Positions 1 to 11,307 of a DNA stretch of 64,000 bases are shown here, in pieces (positions within the stretch are counted from its first letter, which is position 1; each line of letters starts with the position of its first letter). Below the pieces are notes generated by a model. That model did no database searches. It was not told where the DNA came from and worked only from the letters and a program-made list of their open reading frames with translations. The position numbers and the translations under genes are program-made. The stretch is from Rhynchopus euleeides (Eukaryota; Euglenozoa; Diplonemea; Diplonemida; Diplonemidae). The stretch covers positions 806,001 through 870,000 of the forward strand of contig OY723272.1 in assembly GCA_963210315.1 (NCBI GenBank). Reading direction: 5' to 3'.

Positions 1-1059
1 CTTGGATGCGAACTTCACCACGTCGCCCTGTGGTGTGTGGTGTGGGAGGGGTTGGAGGAGGCACAAGGGTAGTCAAAAGTCGCCACTGTCCCGACTGCAA
101 CGCAAAAGGGGAGGGTGCCTTGTGTGGGCACATCCGGATGTTGGGACATGCCTGTGTCTGCTCCGCAACGGTGGGGATGTTCTTCGCCACCAGAGGCTCC
201 TTCAGCACCGTGTTCTGCACCTCGCTCACACGTGCGTTGATCCCGAGCCCCTCGATCACAATGTCGTACTTCCTGTCCGCAACCTTCTCGAACCGCAGCA
301 TCGACATCCACTGCGCCACGTTCTCTGGGGTCAGCACCTGTGTGGTGGTGTGGTACACATTGGCCCTCTCGTGCTTCCCCATATTCTACGAGTGATTTGC
401 TTGCCACAGCTCCTTCCTGTGCTGTGAGAACACCTCCTTGTCAAACATCACACCCCTTGTCGCTTCCTCCGTTCATTCATGCATACCTGGGCACTCTGTG
501 TCTTCAGGTCCAACCCCTCATTCTTGCAGTGCGTGGCCGCAAGGAGCGTGAGCGAGCGGAACACGTTGCCGTTGCTCCACGACACGGAGTTGGGCAGCTT
601 CTCCAGCAGCGTCGCCGTCGTGGTCCCCTTCCCGGTCCCCGACTGCCCCTGCAGCACCACAACAGACCCTGCCTTTGTGCACGAAATCTTCGAGATAATG
701 AAGTCGGAAATCTGGTCCGGCGTCTTGCCGAACACATCAATGCGGGTGACGTGGGGCGGGGGGATCGGCTTGAGCACACCGCGAGCGATGCTGATCTCGA
801 TACCCTTCCACAACTTCTGCTCGTCCTCCTCGTCACGCTGCACAATCATGCGGCCCTCCTTCTCGCTCAGGGCCGCGAAGGCGTTGATGCGCTCCATGCA
901 GCGGATCACCTCGTTGCTGGTGGAGCTGTTCTGCTGCGACAGCAGGTCGAACGACAGCCCACACTCTGTCGCACTCGCCCCATGGAACATAGCGCTGCTA
1001 CCCATACCCACCCCCGCACCGAACAGCAGCCGCCCCAGCTTCATCGACCCGGTTCGCAT
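1..1059 (-). CDS. Cytidylate-kinase-like P-loop protein, copy 2 (3' end outside window)
   Basis: Minus-strand spliced gene. Exons read as 1059..487, 337..152 and 27..1, continuing beyond the window. The first exon carries a Walker A P-loop (GQSGTGKGT), followed by NGNVFRSLTLLA, which matches the NMP-binding start of bacterial-type CMP kinases. The second exon (62 codons) matches the Cmk middle part (KYDIVIEGLGINARVSEVQN resembles the [20 protein letters not shown] region). Likely role: a nucleoside monophosphate kinase or a derived P-loop protein; substrate unproven. Donors are CAG|GTATGC at 486 and CAG|GCATGT at 151 (a GC donor). The P-loop lies in one continuous exon, unlike its paralogue at 2872-7231, which has an intron just before it. 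Start uncertain: ATG at 1059 is chosen because a good acceptor (ttcactgcag) lies just upstream near 1090; an in-frame ATG at 1167 would lengthen it. Bases 1-420 are almost identical to 3327-3745, introns included, so this is a recent duplication or gene conversion. Confidence 0.72.
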
Positions 1060-1995
1060 TGCGGTGCTGGTGTCCTCTGTCGGGCAACTGCAGTGAAAAG
1101 GTGCATCAATAATGTGTGAAGATACAGGGATGGGTGCCCTATATGAAGTGTCGGGGGTCTTCGCCATCGGAATAGCATGATGAGGCTATCGGCAAAGTGT
1201 GTATCCCGCTAAAACATCAGGGAATGCAGTTTCCGGTCAGTTTCCGTGTGGCGAGGGGCGTCGAGCACCCCCAACAAGTCAGCAGGAAGCCAGCAGGCTC
1301 TGACACGCTGGCGAAGACGGAGCAGGAGCGGATGGCTACTGTACTGAAGGAGAGCCGCAAGGCCCCCCGTTGGATGTTAACCTGTTCAACCCACTCAATG
1401 ACGGCTCACGAAAGCATGTGTGCCTGTGATGGTCGACAAGGGGTATGTTGTGCAGAAAGCCAGCAGCGACAGAAGTCGCAGCGCAAGGACTGCAAACAGA
1501 AGGACACTGATGTGTAAAACTGTGCGATACGATGGGCGTTTGATGAGGAATTACCGCGAGATCAAATCAGGGTATCAGGATCTGTGCGCTGTGAGTACGC
1601 AGTGCCGTCTGCTGGGCGACTTTTCGGATCCCAAGTCTTGGAAAATACTCTGAGGGTTCCATCCCCTGAAGCTCTGGGCAGACAAAGCCTGTGCAAGTCT
1701 GATGCAGAACATGCGGAATCCTCTACAAAGACTATGGCTTTCCTGCATGACTCGAACACGACATCTTCGGACACCATATCGTGTCAACAAGTGCTCCTGG
1801 GTATCACTCATCCCTCGTGGGGATGCCATCCTCTGTTCCTTCGACGACTCCTCGTTACCAGTGGCACGGTGCCGATGAAACATATCACGTGCCGTTTCAC
1901 TTGGAAAACAGTCACGTACGAGTTGGTTTTCCAGATCGTCCCGCAAATCCACGGGGAGGGGGCACCTTGCAGGGCCACGTGTATTCATAACTCTT
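1060..1995. other. Intergenic, no supported gene
   Basis: Upstream flank of the copy-2 kinase-like gene. Short ORFs exist in several frames but have no recognisable domain, splice structure or repeat. A Cys-rich stretch near 1410-1500 (plus strand) is too short to call. Confidence 0.5.
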
Positions 1996-2105
1996 AGGGG
2001 GTCTTCGCTGGTCGTTATCCTTCGTCAATCTTCGTCAGTTTTCAGCTAATTCAACAGGAAATACACCAAAATGCACTGATGATCACCCCGTAGCGAAGAC
2101 CCCCT
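1996..2105. mobile_element. 110-bp MITE with AGGGGGTCTTCGCT inverted ends
   Basis: The left end AGGGGGTCTTCGCT (1996-2009) is the exact reverse complement of the right end (2092-2105). The flanking dinucleotide TT is present on both sides (1994-1995 and 2106-2107). No coding capacity. Related ends (GGGGYCTTCGCTC) occur at 43438-43524 and in the palindrome cluster at 55441-55580. Confidence 0.7.
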
Positions 2106-2871
2106 TTACATCTGCATGCATATGGAATCTGGAGAACAACTCAAGAGCCCTCACTGGGGTTGGGGGGGAGAGGGGAGACCTCTCCTGAACCTCGTTCCTT
2201 CATTTTTACAGCTTCGTTCATACACACAGGGGGCACTAGACGGGACTCCAGCGACAAACACGCCCACCCACACCCACCCCCACCACCCACATCACCCCAC
2301 CCCTCGCATCCTACTGGGACACAGGCAGATGGGCACTAATGGCCAGCCTTGCTTGACTGTTGTGGCTGCAACGACCTGCCAGGAGAAGGGGACTAGAGAG
2401 CCAAAGTAAGAACAGTGGGTGAGATGCGCTGCTCCTTCTCGGGTTGGCGCTTGGGGCTTGGCGCTTGTCGGCAGAGCCGCACGCCACGGCGGCAGGCTCA
2501 AATCACTCGAAGGAGAGAAGGCGGCCCATCTCACGCCCCGTTTCATTTTTGGCTGACGCTTGCCTGTTGTCTGGAGCTTCAGGGGCACCAGCTGGCACGT
2601 TGCGAAACACTTGAGAGAGACAGAGAGCGGGGGTGGAAAGGCAAGAGAACACTCTAGTCAGGGTGCGATACCCCTCGACAAGGAGGGACAGGGGCGAGGG
2701 TGTGGGGCGGGGGGAGCAAAGCAGGCAAACCAATCGGCGGTGGAAGCCACGGGGGTGCTGCAGTGGTGGAGCACATCGCCCGTGGCGGTGCCCTTTTTTC
2801 TTATTCTGGTGCACGGCCCATGCACCGGAGGGTGCTGCTAAAGGCTATGCCAGGCGAATGATGCGGCCGCA
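2106..2871. other. Intergenic between the two kinase-like paralogues
   Basis: Holds the 3' flank of the copy-1 gene. I see low-complexity CACCC runs near 2260-2300 but no gene with supportable codon structure. Confidence 0.5.
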
Positions 2872-5800
2872 TCAGATGCGCGTGGGTGCCCATTCGGTGC
2901 ACAGCTCCTTTGCATCGTGAAGGATTCGTTGCCGGCTAGGTGGGACACCACCCTTGTATTTGTTGTAGATGGCGGCCATGACACGTTGGGCCGCACGTCG
3001 CTGCCCGAGAACCGCAGTGTCATCCATGATCAGCTCAAAGCGGTAAGGTGTCGTGATGTACTGCAAGGGGCGTGTGGTGAAGTGGAGATTGCATGAAGAG
3101 CAGATGCACAGTGGCTAGGCTAACACAGAACTAACTGACACAACCGGCGTGGGAGGCACGCGTGTGACGCGGCCCTGCACCCCTTTGAGGTGCAGGGTTC
3201 ACACACCGCCGTCCCACATGACGTGACATCGGATCGGATGCGCGAGCGGCAAAGCATACCTGAACAGTGGCAGCACGGCCTTCGAGCACGACGTTCATCC
3301 CGTCCGCAGCCATCTGCTCCAGTGCCTTGGATGCGAACTTCACCACGTCGCCCTGTGGTGTGTGGTGTGGGAGGGGTTGGAGGAGGCACAAGGGTAGTCA
3401 AAAGTCGTCACTGTCCGACTGCAACGCAAAAGGGGAGGGTGCCTTGTGTGGGCACATCCGGATGTTGGGACATGCCTGTGTCTGCTCCGCAACGGTGGGG
3501 ATGTTCTTCGCCACCAGAGGCTCCTTCAGCACCGTGTTCTGCACCTCGCTCACACGTGCGTTGATCCCGAGCCCCTCGATCACAATGTCGTACTTCCTGT
3601 CCGCAACCTTCTCGAACCGCAGCATCGACATCCACTGCGCCACGTTCTCTGGGGTCAGCACCTGTGTGGTGGTGTGGTACACATTAGCCCTCTCGTGCTT
3701 CCCCATATTCTACGAGTGATTTGCTTGCCACAGCTCCTTCGTTGTCAAACCCCACACCCTGTCGCTTTCATGGTAGAAATGATGGATACACAGTGATACA
3801 TGGATATGCTTGGTGGCGGCATGCGCGTTCTATAGATACATACCTTCTCGCTGTCCGCCTTCAAGTCGATCCCCTCATTCTTGCAATGCGTGGCCGCAAG
3901 GAGCGTGAGCGAGCGGAACACGTTGCCGTTGCTCCACGACACGGAGTTGGGCAGCTTCTCCAGCAGCGTCGCCGTCGTGGTCCCCTTCCCGGTCCCCGAC
4001 TGCCCCTGCGAGTCGAAGAAACAGGCATGTGCGGCAAGGCGTTGCAACCTATAAATCACACCCCCCCCCTCCCCCCCTACATGACTGTTACTCTCATCCA
4101 CATCTCTGATGAACACGACGCGCTGTCGGGGTCTTCGACTGTCGATTCGACAGTCGAATCGACAGCAAAATCGACTGTCGACTGTCGACAGGTCGACTGT
4201 CGATTCGACTGTCGACCCGTCGACAGTCGATTTTGCTGTCGATCGACAGTCGATTCGACCTGTCGACTGTCGACCTGTCGACAGTCGACAGCTGTCGACA
4301 GCTTACTGTCGAATTCGACAGCTATACCTGTCGACAGCTTCGACAGGTCGGATACTGGTTCACTGACCGGTAGACAGCCTGAGTGACCTGACCCGGTCAC
4401 TCAGGCTGTCATCAGACGCTGAGTCATCTCAGACCCGTGGGTTTCTTTACCAGTTTCAGATTCAGATCTGCTGATGCAGAACCGCACCCTCTCCTTCCAC
4501 ACCAATTGTATCAGCTGCTCATGGGTCCGAGTGACGACGATAGCAATGACGATGGCTCCATAGCAAAGATGGCTACCACTGTCAAAGCTCATCTGGAACA
4601 GAAACTGTCCCAGATGGAAGTCTCCTGTATAAATACAGGGTTCGGGTTTCCCACGAGTGTAACGCAGATACGTGCAGGTGTGTCAAGAGAGTGTGCAGCT
4701 CACAGCAGTTCCTCATCCTTGGTTCTGAACCCCACAGTTCTTCGAATCACAGGGACAAGATCCAAACGATCAGGCTTTCCCGGACGCGCGGGGTTCAACT
4801 GGTGAAGACCGTTGTTGAGAGACCGTAGCGGAGGTCGACGTAGGCTTATCACATGCTACGGCAGGGATGAGGACTCAGCCGCCACCCCGGTGGTTTGCAG
4901 GTTGAACAGGTTGTGTGGTTCCACTGTTCAACGTAGGTCGGCCTGTCTGATAAGACTCAGCCACCCTGCGGGTCAATTTATTCCAAAAAAAGACGCCTTT
5001 GTGACCAAAAGGCAAAATTTCCTCCCGTCAGGCTCCCGTACCACAGAGGCCCGTTGCGGGTTGCCTCTGTGTATGTGTACGTTTTGCGATGACGGGGTGT
5101 GGAACCTGGCGTAGACCGAGCTACAACCAGGCGCCGTGGGTCAATTTTTTTAGAAAAGGCCTTGACCAAAGGCATCCCCCTAACACTTAATTGCTCTGCT
5201 TCAACCTGAACCGACCCTCTAGGCAGCGTGAGGTGGCTACGTCGAGCCACTTCGTGGACAGCTGCAGTTCCCTTCCCTTGTGTTCCTCTGTCAGGGGAAC
5301 AACACAATAGCAGCACTTACGTATTGTTTCATTTCAGTCAGCCAAGGAAAGTCGAGGAGTTCGAGCCGTTGAACAGTAACCAGAGGATGACAAGCAGGTT
5401 GAATATGAAGCAGTGATCTCCTGTGTACCCTTGGACCCACATTGAACTCGAACTGAAGCCCTCAGTCGTCCTTGACCAGATTCAGACCCGCTTTTCCAGA
5501 ACCGCACCCCCTCCCTCCACTCCAAGTGTATCCGCTGCTCATGGGCCCATGTGACCACAAAGACTTAATCGTGACTCCATAGCAAAGATGGCTACCACGC
5601 TCAAGACCATCTGTGAACAGACGGCGGTCTCCTGTTTCCAGGGGTATGGAATTACCACGAGTGTAACGCAGATACGGTAGGTGTGTCAAGAAGGTTTGCA
5701 GCTCACAGCAGGTCGTCATCTTCGTTCTGAACCTTGGTTCTGAAGTCGACAGCTCCTCAAGTCGGAGGCACACAAAGGATGGGTTCCGCAACTGTCCAAC

Positions 5801-7231
5801 TATCTACAGACTCACAGCCCAGAAGGTGCAGTCCAGGTTCCACAGAGCAAATTAAATGTTAGCATTTCTGCACAACTACCGTATCGCAAATCGCAGCGGC
5901 GGTAGAAGTGACTGACTCTAAAACGGCGAGGTATCAGTCTTGACGCTGGAAAATTCCGTTCGGAAATACCAAACACATCCACAGAAAGTGGAAGGAATGG
6001 GCGCCAAGATGATGCGAACAATTTTTGGGGGGAGGAGGGGGGGGACTGCCCTGTATCGTGATACCCGTGAGGGCAAAAAAATACAGGGCAGGGAGGCACA
6101 GGCGCAGACACAACAGGGGCAACACATAGGCAGGCAACACTGGATGCAGGGCCAGAAGAAAAATGTTCTCTCGGCTGGGGAGGGAGGGGGGGAGAATTGC
6201 TGACGAAATCGGAACGGCTCCAGAGTCACGACCCGACGATTCCAAGAGAGTGACGAGTCAAAAAAGTTGACGACAGTCTATTTCGACAGGAATACCTGTC
6301 GAAATCGACTGTCGATTTTCGACTGTCGAAATCGACAGGTATTCCTGTCGAAATCGACTGTCAATTTTCGACTGTCGAAATCGACAGTCGATTTCGACAG
6401 TCGATTTCGACAGGTATTTCTGTCGATTTCGACTGTCGATTTCGACAGTCGAAAATCGACAGTCGAAAATCGACAGTCGATTTCGACAGAAATACCTGTC
6501 GAAATCGACAGAAATACCTGTCAAAACCGACTGTCGAAATCGACAGTCGATTTCGACAGTCGATTTCGACAGGTATACCTGCGAATTCGACAGTCGATTT
6601 CGACAGTCGAAAATCGACCTGTCGAAACCTCTGTCGAACGACCGGTCGTCGACAGGTCGTTCGACAGGTATTTCGACAGGTAACCTGTCGATTTTCGACT
6701 GTCGAACGACCGGTCGAAACGCATGTCGTCTGTCGATTTCGACTGGTCGACATTGTTCCTGACAGCGCGTCGTGAAGAAACATATCTGACCCCCCCCCCC
6801 CCCCCTCCACACCACCACCAGCATACCTGCAGCACCACCACGCAACCTTCAGCCCCGCCACGGGGCAGCTGGCGGATGATCAGCCCGGCAATATCTTCGG
6901 GCGTCTTGCCGCACACATCGACGTGTGTGACAGAGGGGCTTGGGATGCGCTGCAGCACGCCACGCGCTATGCTCTTCTCGACACCTGCAACCAGCTTCAC
7001 GTCATCCTCGCTGTCTCGCTCGATCAGCATCGCTTCCTCCTCGGCGGCCAGCCTCTGGAAGGACTCATGGGCACCCAACACCTCGATGGTCTTCTCAGAG
7101 CACAGGCTGTCCTGGCGCTCGACCATCGCCCAGACGAGCTTCTGGGGGACTGCATCTTTCTCATCCACCGCAGGCACGTCTGACAACAGAAGTGCCTCCA
7201 GCATCCAGTTGACAGGGGCGAGGATGCTCAT
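2872..7231 (-). CDS. Cytidylate-kinase-like P-loop protein, copy 1 (five exons)
   Basis: Exons on the minus strand: 7231..6827, 4005..3844, 3661..3476, 3352..3260, 3060..2872. All four introns are phase 0 and the product is 344 aa. Order: an N-terminal part of about 135 aa with no bacterial Cmk counterpart, the P-loop GQSGTGKGT at the start of exon 2, NGNVFRSLTLLA, the DIVIEG/EVQ region in exon 3, MNVVLEGRAA in exon 4 (matching the Cmk LIADGRDMGT segment) and FELIMDD..GQRRAAQRVM in exon 5 (matching IFLDAS..ERAHRRM). Likely a CMP/dCMP-kinase-fold protein. The catalytic Cmk GRDMGT is altered to GRAATVQ, so activity is doubtful. Intron 1 (4006-6826, 2821 bp) contains a 2661-bp transposon; the paralogue lacks this intron entirely. 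Intron 3 uses a GC donor (CAG|GCATGT). Start at 7231 is chosen over 7297 because a CAG acceptor-like site lies between them; upstream exons are possible. A foldback element begins only 99 bp upstream. Confidence 0.8.
4130..4345. repeat. Left subterminal palindromic array of E1 (GTCGAC words)
   Basis: Tightly packed direct and inverted copies of GTCGAC, TCGACTGTCGA and TCGACAGTCGA. Capable of forming many alternative hairpins. Likely the transposase-binding region, by analogy with the subterminal repeats of CACTA elements. Confidence 0.8.
4437..5790. repeat. Internal imperfect duplication within E1
   Basis: Segment 4437-4770 recurs at about 5455-5790 in the same orientation with substitutions and small indels (shared landmarks: tccatagcaaagatggctac, acgagtgtaacgcagatac, cagctcacagcag). 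Reading frames differ between copies, which argues against coding function. Confidence 0.7.
6262..6760. repeat. Right subterminal palindromic array of E1 (TCGACAGTCGA words)
   Basis: About 500 bp of TCGACAGTCGATTTCGACAG-type words in both orientations, with periodic AGGTATTCCTGTCG / AGGTATACCTGCG spacers. Longer than the left array but the same vocabulary. Confidence 0.82.
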
Positions 7232-7329
7232 GGTGTCCGACGCCAGGCCCGGCACCTCTGCTGCAGGGTGTCGGGGGGGTGAAGCGTGTGCAGGCATGGT
7301 GGTGTGGGGGGGGGGGGGGGGGGGGGGTA

Positions 7330-8466
7330 GGGGGGGTCAAATGGGGGTGACAAACACGATTTTTCAAAAAACCGGCGCAGAGGCCCCAAAGCCCCCGTAA
7401 ACCCTCCAAACCCCCCCAGATCGGTCCGGAAACCCATCGAACCCCACTTTTCCACCATTCCGGGCACCTCAGGTGCCCGAATTGGGGTACCTAAATTTTG
7501 TGCCACCGTTTGGTACCGTACAGTGCCACTGTGTGGGAGGTTGGAAAAGAAAATGCCCCAACACACCACATCTGAGGGTTGCAATGCATGTTGCTTGCCA
7601 ACCACGTCATCCGGTGGGTGTCAGGCGCTATGTAGGTGGCATTAGCCAGGTCTTCGATGTGTTCTGGCTTGTATATATACCTCCCTGCCACCATGCACCG
7701 GGAGGCTGCCTGTAGGTACGGAACAGTCCAGATGGTCGTGTGATTCCTGTGCAGCAGTGCTCCACAACCGGGATGTGTTGACAACGACTGTTGCAACACG
7801 AGCTGTACATTCCGGGAACACATGAAGTGCGCTGTCGTGGTACCCATTGTGCCAGAATTGGTAGTTGCTGCGGTCTACTTTGCCTGGCCCAAGAGCACTG
7901 GTACTGAACGGTGCAATATGCGTGGCGAGGTGAATACAACGGAAGCGCGCAAAGTCAATACAGCTCTCGGATGGCGGGTGGTGGTGCCACTAGTGTGTGA
8001 CGTTCACTCGAGGATACAACGCATCACAATGAATCAGCAACCGTGGACCGAGTACAATACGCTCTCTGTGGCTGGTGTGGGGGACAAAGGCAGTGCCTGT
8101 GCCGCAGGCAGGGAGGTATATATACAAGCCAGAACACATCGAAGACCTGGCTAATGCCACCTACATAGCGCCTGACACCCACCGGATGACGTGGTTGGCA
8201 AGCAACATGCATTGCAACCCTCAGATGTGGTGTGTTGGGGCATTTTCTTTTCCAACCTCCCACACAGTGGCACTGTACGGTACCAAACGGTGGCACAAAA
8301 TTTAGATACCCCAATTCGGGCACCTGAGGTGCCCGGAATGGTGGAAAAGTGGGGTTCGATGGGTTTCCGGACCGATCTGGGGGGGTTTGGAGGGTTTACG
8401 GGGGCTTTGGGGCCTCTGCGCCGGTTTTTTGAAAAATCGTGTTTGTCACCCCCATTTGACCCCCCC
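7330..8466. mobile_element. Foldback element M1, copy a (long inverted arms, TA target)
   Basis: 1137 bp flanked by TA on both sides (7328-7329, 8467-8468). Ends GGGGGGGTCAAATGGGGGTG and its inverse. The inverted arms are about 359 bp (7330-7688 against 8108-8466) and nearly identical, leaving a unique core of about 420 bp. Open frames run through the arms but show no recognised domain. A second copy in the opposite core orientation lies at 20712-21859. The TA target and a G-tract followed by TCAAAT suggest kinship with the pogo-like element at 38996-43377 (ends CAGGGGGGGGTCAAAT). Confidence 0.85.
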
Positions 8467-8468
8467 TA

Positions 8469-9647
8469 GGCATACTTGTCCCCCCATATGGGGAACCCCC
8501 TAAATTTGGGGGAAATATGGGGGGTCTCAAAACCCCGCCCCCATATGGGGAAAAAGGCTGAAAATATGGGGAAACCCCGGTAAAATATGGGGGAATATGG
8601 GGGAAATATGGGGCCCATATGGGGGGATATGGGGGTATTCGTGCTGCAACGGGAGAACATCAAACCACTCAGGCACAGACACACACGAAGTGCGCGTCGA
8701 AACCGGCCTCATGCCTTGTTGGGGATCCTCCAGGAGTCCGATCCTGGGGAGGTGCGCGCTCGTTCAGGTGTGGCCAGGTCTGGCCCCCCCTGGAAGATCC
8801 CCCAGGCGGGTCGCACCGACCTCCTGTTCCTCTCCTGCGCCGATACAGCGGCAGCGGAGAGCGAACGCTTCCCGGTTTGGCGGGGCACCGCAGTGACAGC
8901 GGTGGTGGACACATACGCACAGACACACATAGCGCGTTCAGGGTTAACAGCTCCTCACAACACACACTCCTGTGTTTTGAAGTCCTGTCCGGCACGTCAC
9001 TCTCACACTCGCTGTCCTCCTCCTCTGGTGTGTTTGCGATTGCGAACTGCCCCCTGGGATCCTTAATTAGACAAGGGAATTCACAAGCAGTGCATTCTGG
9101 GGTGTCAGGCGCTTCCGCCGCTTTTGACCGCTCCGAGCGCCGAAAAGTCGGAGTCGACGCTCGTCACCAGGCAGCTTGACATGTTCAAGCTGCATCTGCA
9201 ATGATGATCTGGAATGAGACCTGTGAAGGCCAGTACAAGGACTGGCTGCAGGACGCAACTGTTCTGCCAGCAAAGACAGGACTACTGGTCAGCATGCTCT
9301 GATGACCGCTACTCAGACTTGAAGAAAGTGGCGGTCGGCACTCTCACAGCACCTTTTGTGGTCTGACTCGAGCACTTCAGCCGTTTCCTCTCTGCAGAAA
9401 GCGACGAGGTGAGATGGCACTGCAAGGTGCTAGACGTCCCCTGTCAGTGGCTGACTTCACACCCTGTGAAAAGCAGAACGAAGAGAACTGTTTGCTGACT
9501 GCTTCCACCTGAGGAACCCCTGGGTTTTCCCCCATATATCCCCCATATGGGGGAAATATGGGGGAACAGGACTTGAAAAACCCCCCATATTCCCCCCATA
9601 TTTTCCCCATATTTTTGGCCTTCCCCATATGGGGGTACAAGTATGCC
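8469..9647. mobile_element. TA-flanked element M2 with CCCCATATGGGG subterminal words
   Basis: 1179 bp. Left end GGCATACTTGTCCCCCCATA and right end the inverse with one indel (TATGGGGGTACAAGTATGCC). Flanked by TA (8467-8468 and 9648-9649). Both subterminal zones repeat the palindrome CCCCATATGGGG and the half-word AATATGGGGG. Its left TA is the same TA that closes M1 copy a, so one element landed at the edge of the other. No coding evidence inside. Confidence 0.78.
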
Positions 9648-11307
9648 TAGGGGGGGGGGGGGGTGAATATAGCTGATTCCGAGCCTCCATTTGCCTCCCC
9701 ACCGCGCCAGAAGATTTTTTTGAAGGTGAGGGACACCCGGTTGTGTCGAAGAAATGAAGAGTATCACCAACCAACCCCCCCCCCCCCCTCCGGCAATCTG
9801 CACGTGCTCATAAGCGAGATAGAGCTCTGGCTGGGGCATTACCCAGACCCTTTTTGATGGGAGACTCAATCAAAAGCCCCGAAGCAATCTCGCAAGGGTG
9901 GCACACACAACACTTCCGTCTGAACCAGACTGGACAACACAACGAATGGGTCAAGGCTCCAGGCTGCTCGGAGAAGGCACGCACAAACGCAGATTCGTGC
10001 AAAAAAAAAGAAGAAAAAAATGCTGGATAGTCGCCCCTCTTAGGTGCAGGATAACGAATAACGACCACATCCTCCGTAAGTACCCCGTTCATGAAGATGT
10101 GTCACGCTCGACACAATTACCTACATGTTCCGGAGATGGTGACCCCAAAACCCCCCCCCCCCCTTTTGATTCGGGCGTTGTGTGTGGGGTCTGCACAGAG
10201 TCCAGCCACACCCACAGCCCTCACACGCGACACATTTTATTGCGCGATCACAATCAGCAGTGCCGATAAAGCCGCTGCCCCGATACGTTCAGGATCAGAA
10301 ACCAACTTACTATTTTTTTTTTGCTGCGCCTTTTTTCGTTTCAGTATTTTTTTGCGCCGCAGGGATTCCATTCTCCTGGTTTCCTCTCCCCCCCCCCCAT
10401 ACACCATCCATTGCAGAACATCGCTGAGCGGGGATGGGGTTGGAGGATGAGGATGGAAAAGAGGCGTGGGGCGTGGGGCCTCTGATGAAGAGGGGGTACA
10501 CAACACCGCGCGCGACCCCCAATCCAGGGAATGCGGTGCAACAACGGGTGAAAAAAATGACTACGGATGAGGGGAGAGGGGGCAAATACATACAGGGATA
10601 CATAATGCGCATGAGTTATGCTGCAGGCTTGGGGTGGGGTGTGAGGGCTGTTGAGTCTGATTGGCATTTTTCTTACTCCACATTTTCCACGTGAGAGAGG
10701 TCGACGTTTACTTCCCCTCCCCATCTCACATCAGAATCAAAGGGCTAGGCAACAGCCCTGCCCCCCCCCTCCGCCTCCTGCACCTCGATGAAGCTTGCGC
10801 TGGGACAGGTTCCTGCTATTCGCACAACTCGAAAAAAATAACTGTGGTTCTTTCACTGTGGGTATTCACGACGATGCCGCAAAACGGGTGCGGCAATACT
10901 CTGAAGGAAAGCCCAATTCCATTCTCTCTCGGCTGGGCTGAACAAAGCCTCTGCCAGGTCGAGATGTGTCGGTCCGTCATGATTCAGCATGCCCGCACGG
11001 ACAGCGCCATTCCTGACAAAACGCCTTTACTCACCAGGCGGGAGGGCGAGAGGCAACATCTTGCATTGTGTGCAAGATAGCATCCCCAAGCACATGCATT
11101 GCGTCTTCTTTTTGGACGCACTCCAGCCCCACCCCAGACACACATGGCACACGCATGTGGATCTTTGTAGCGCAGAGCACACCGAGCACATGACCACACC
11201 CTGCTCTCTTAATGCGATCTCCACCATCACACAAACACACGCACGTGGGTACTTTAAGAGTCGACCCTCCTCACTCACCCCCTCACTCCCACCCCCTCCG
11301 TTCCCCT
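9648..11307. other. Intergenic, 1.7 kb, no supported gene
   Basis: Low-complexity runs of C, A and T (9777-9788, 10002-10020, 10150-10165, 10311-10322) and short overlapping ORFs in many frames, none with a domain or splice structure I can defend. Contains the 3' flank of the Arg/Ser-rich gene. Confidence 0.5.

Larger units (their letters stand above)
4114..6774. mobile_element. CAC-ended DNA transposon E1, non-autonomous, in intron 1
   Basis: Ends CACGACGCGCTGTC (4114-4127) and its exact reverse complement (6761-6774). The dinucleotide AA flanks both sides (4112-4113, 6775-6776). Both subterminal zones are packed with short palindromes built on GTCGAC and TCGACAGTCGA. No ORF with a recognisable domain, so it probably needs enzymes supplied in trans. 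It lies wholly inside intron 1 of the copy-1 kinase-like gene; without it the intron would be 160 bp, normal for this window. Shares the CAC...GTG plus 2-bp duplication layout with elements at 24216, 26282 and 35646. Confidence 0.82.

Noticed and set aside
7822-8305. ORFs through foldback element M1 (both copies)
   Set aside because: Open frames of about 100 codons recur in both orientations because the arms are inverted repeats; no domain and no conservation beyond DNA identity.
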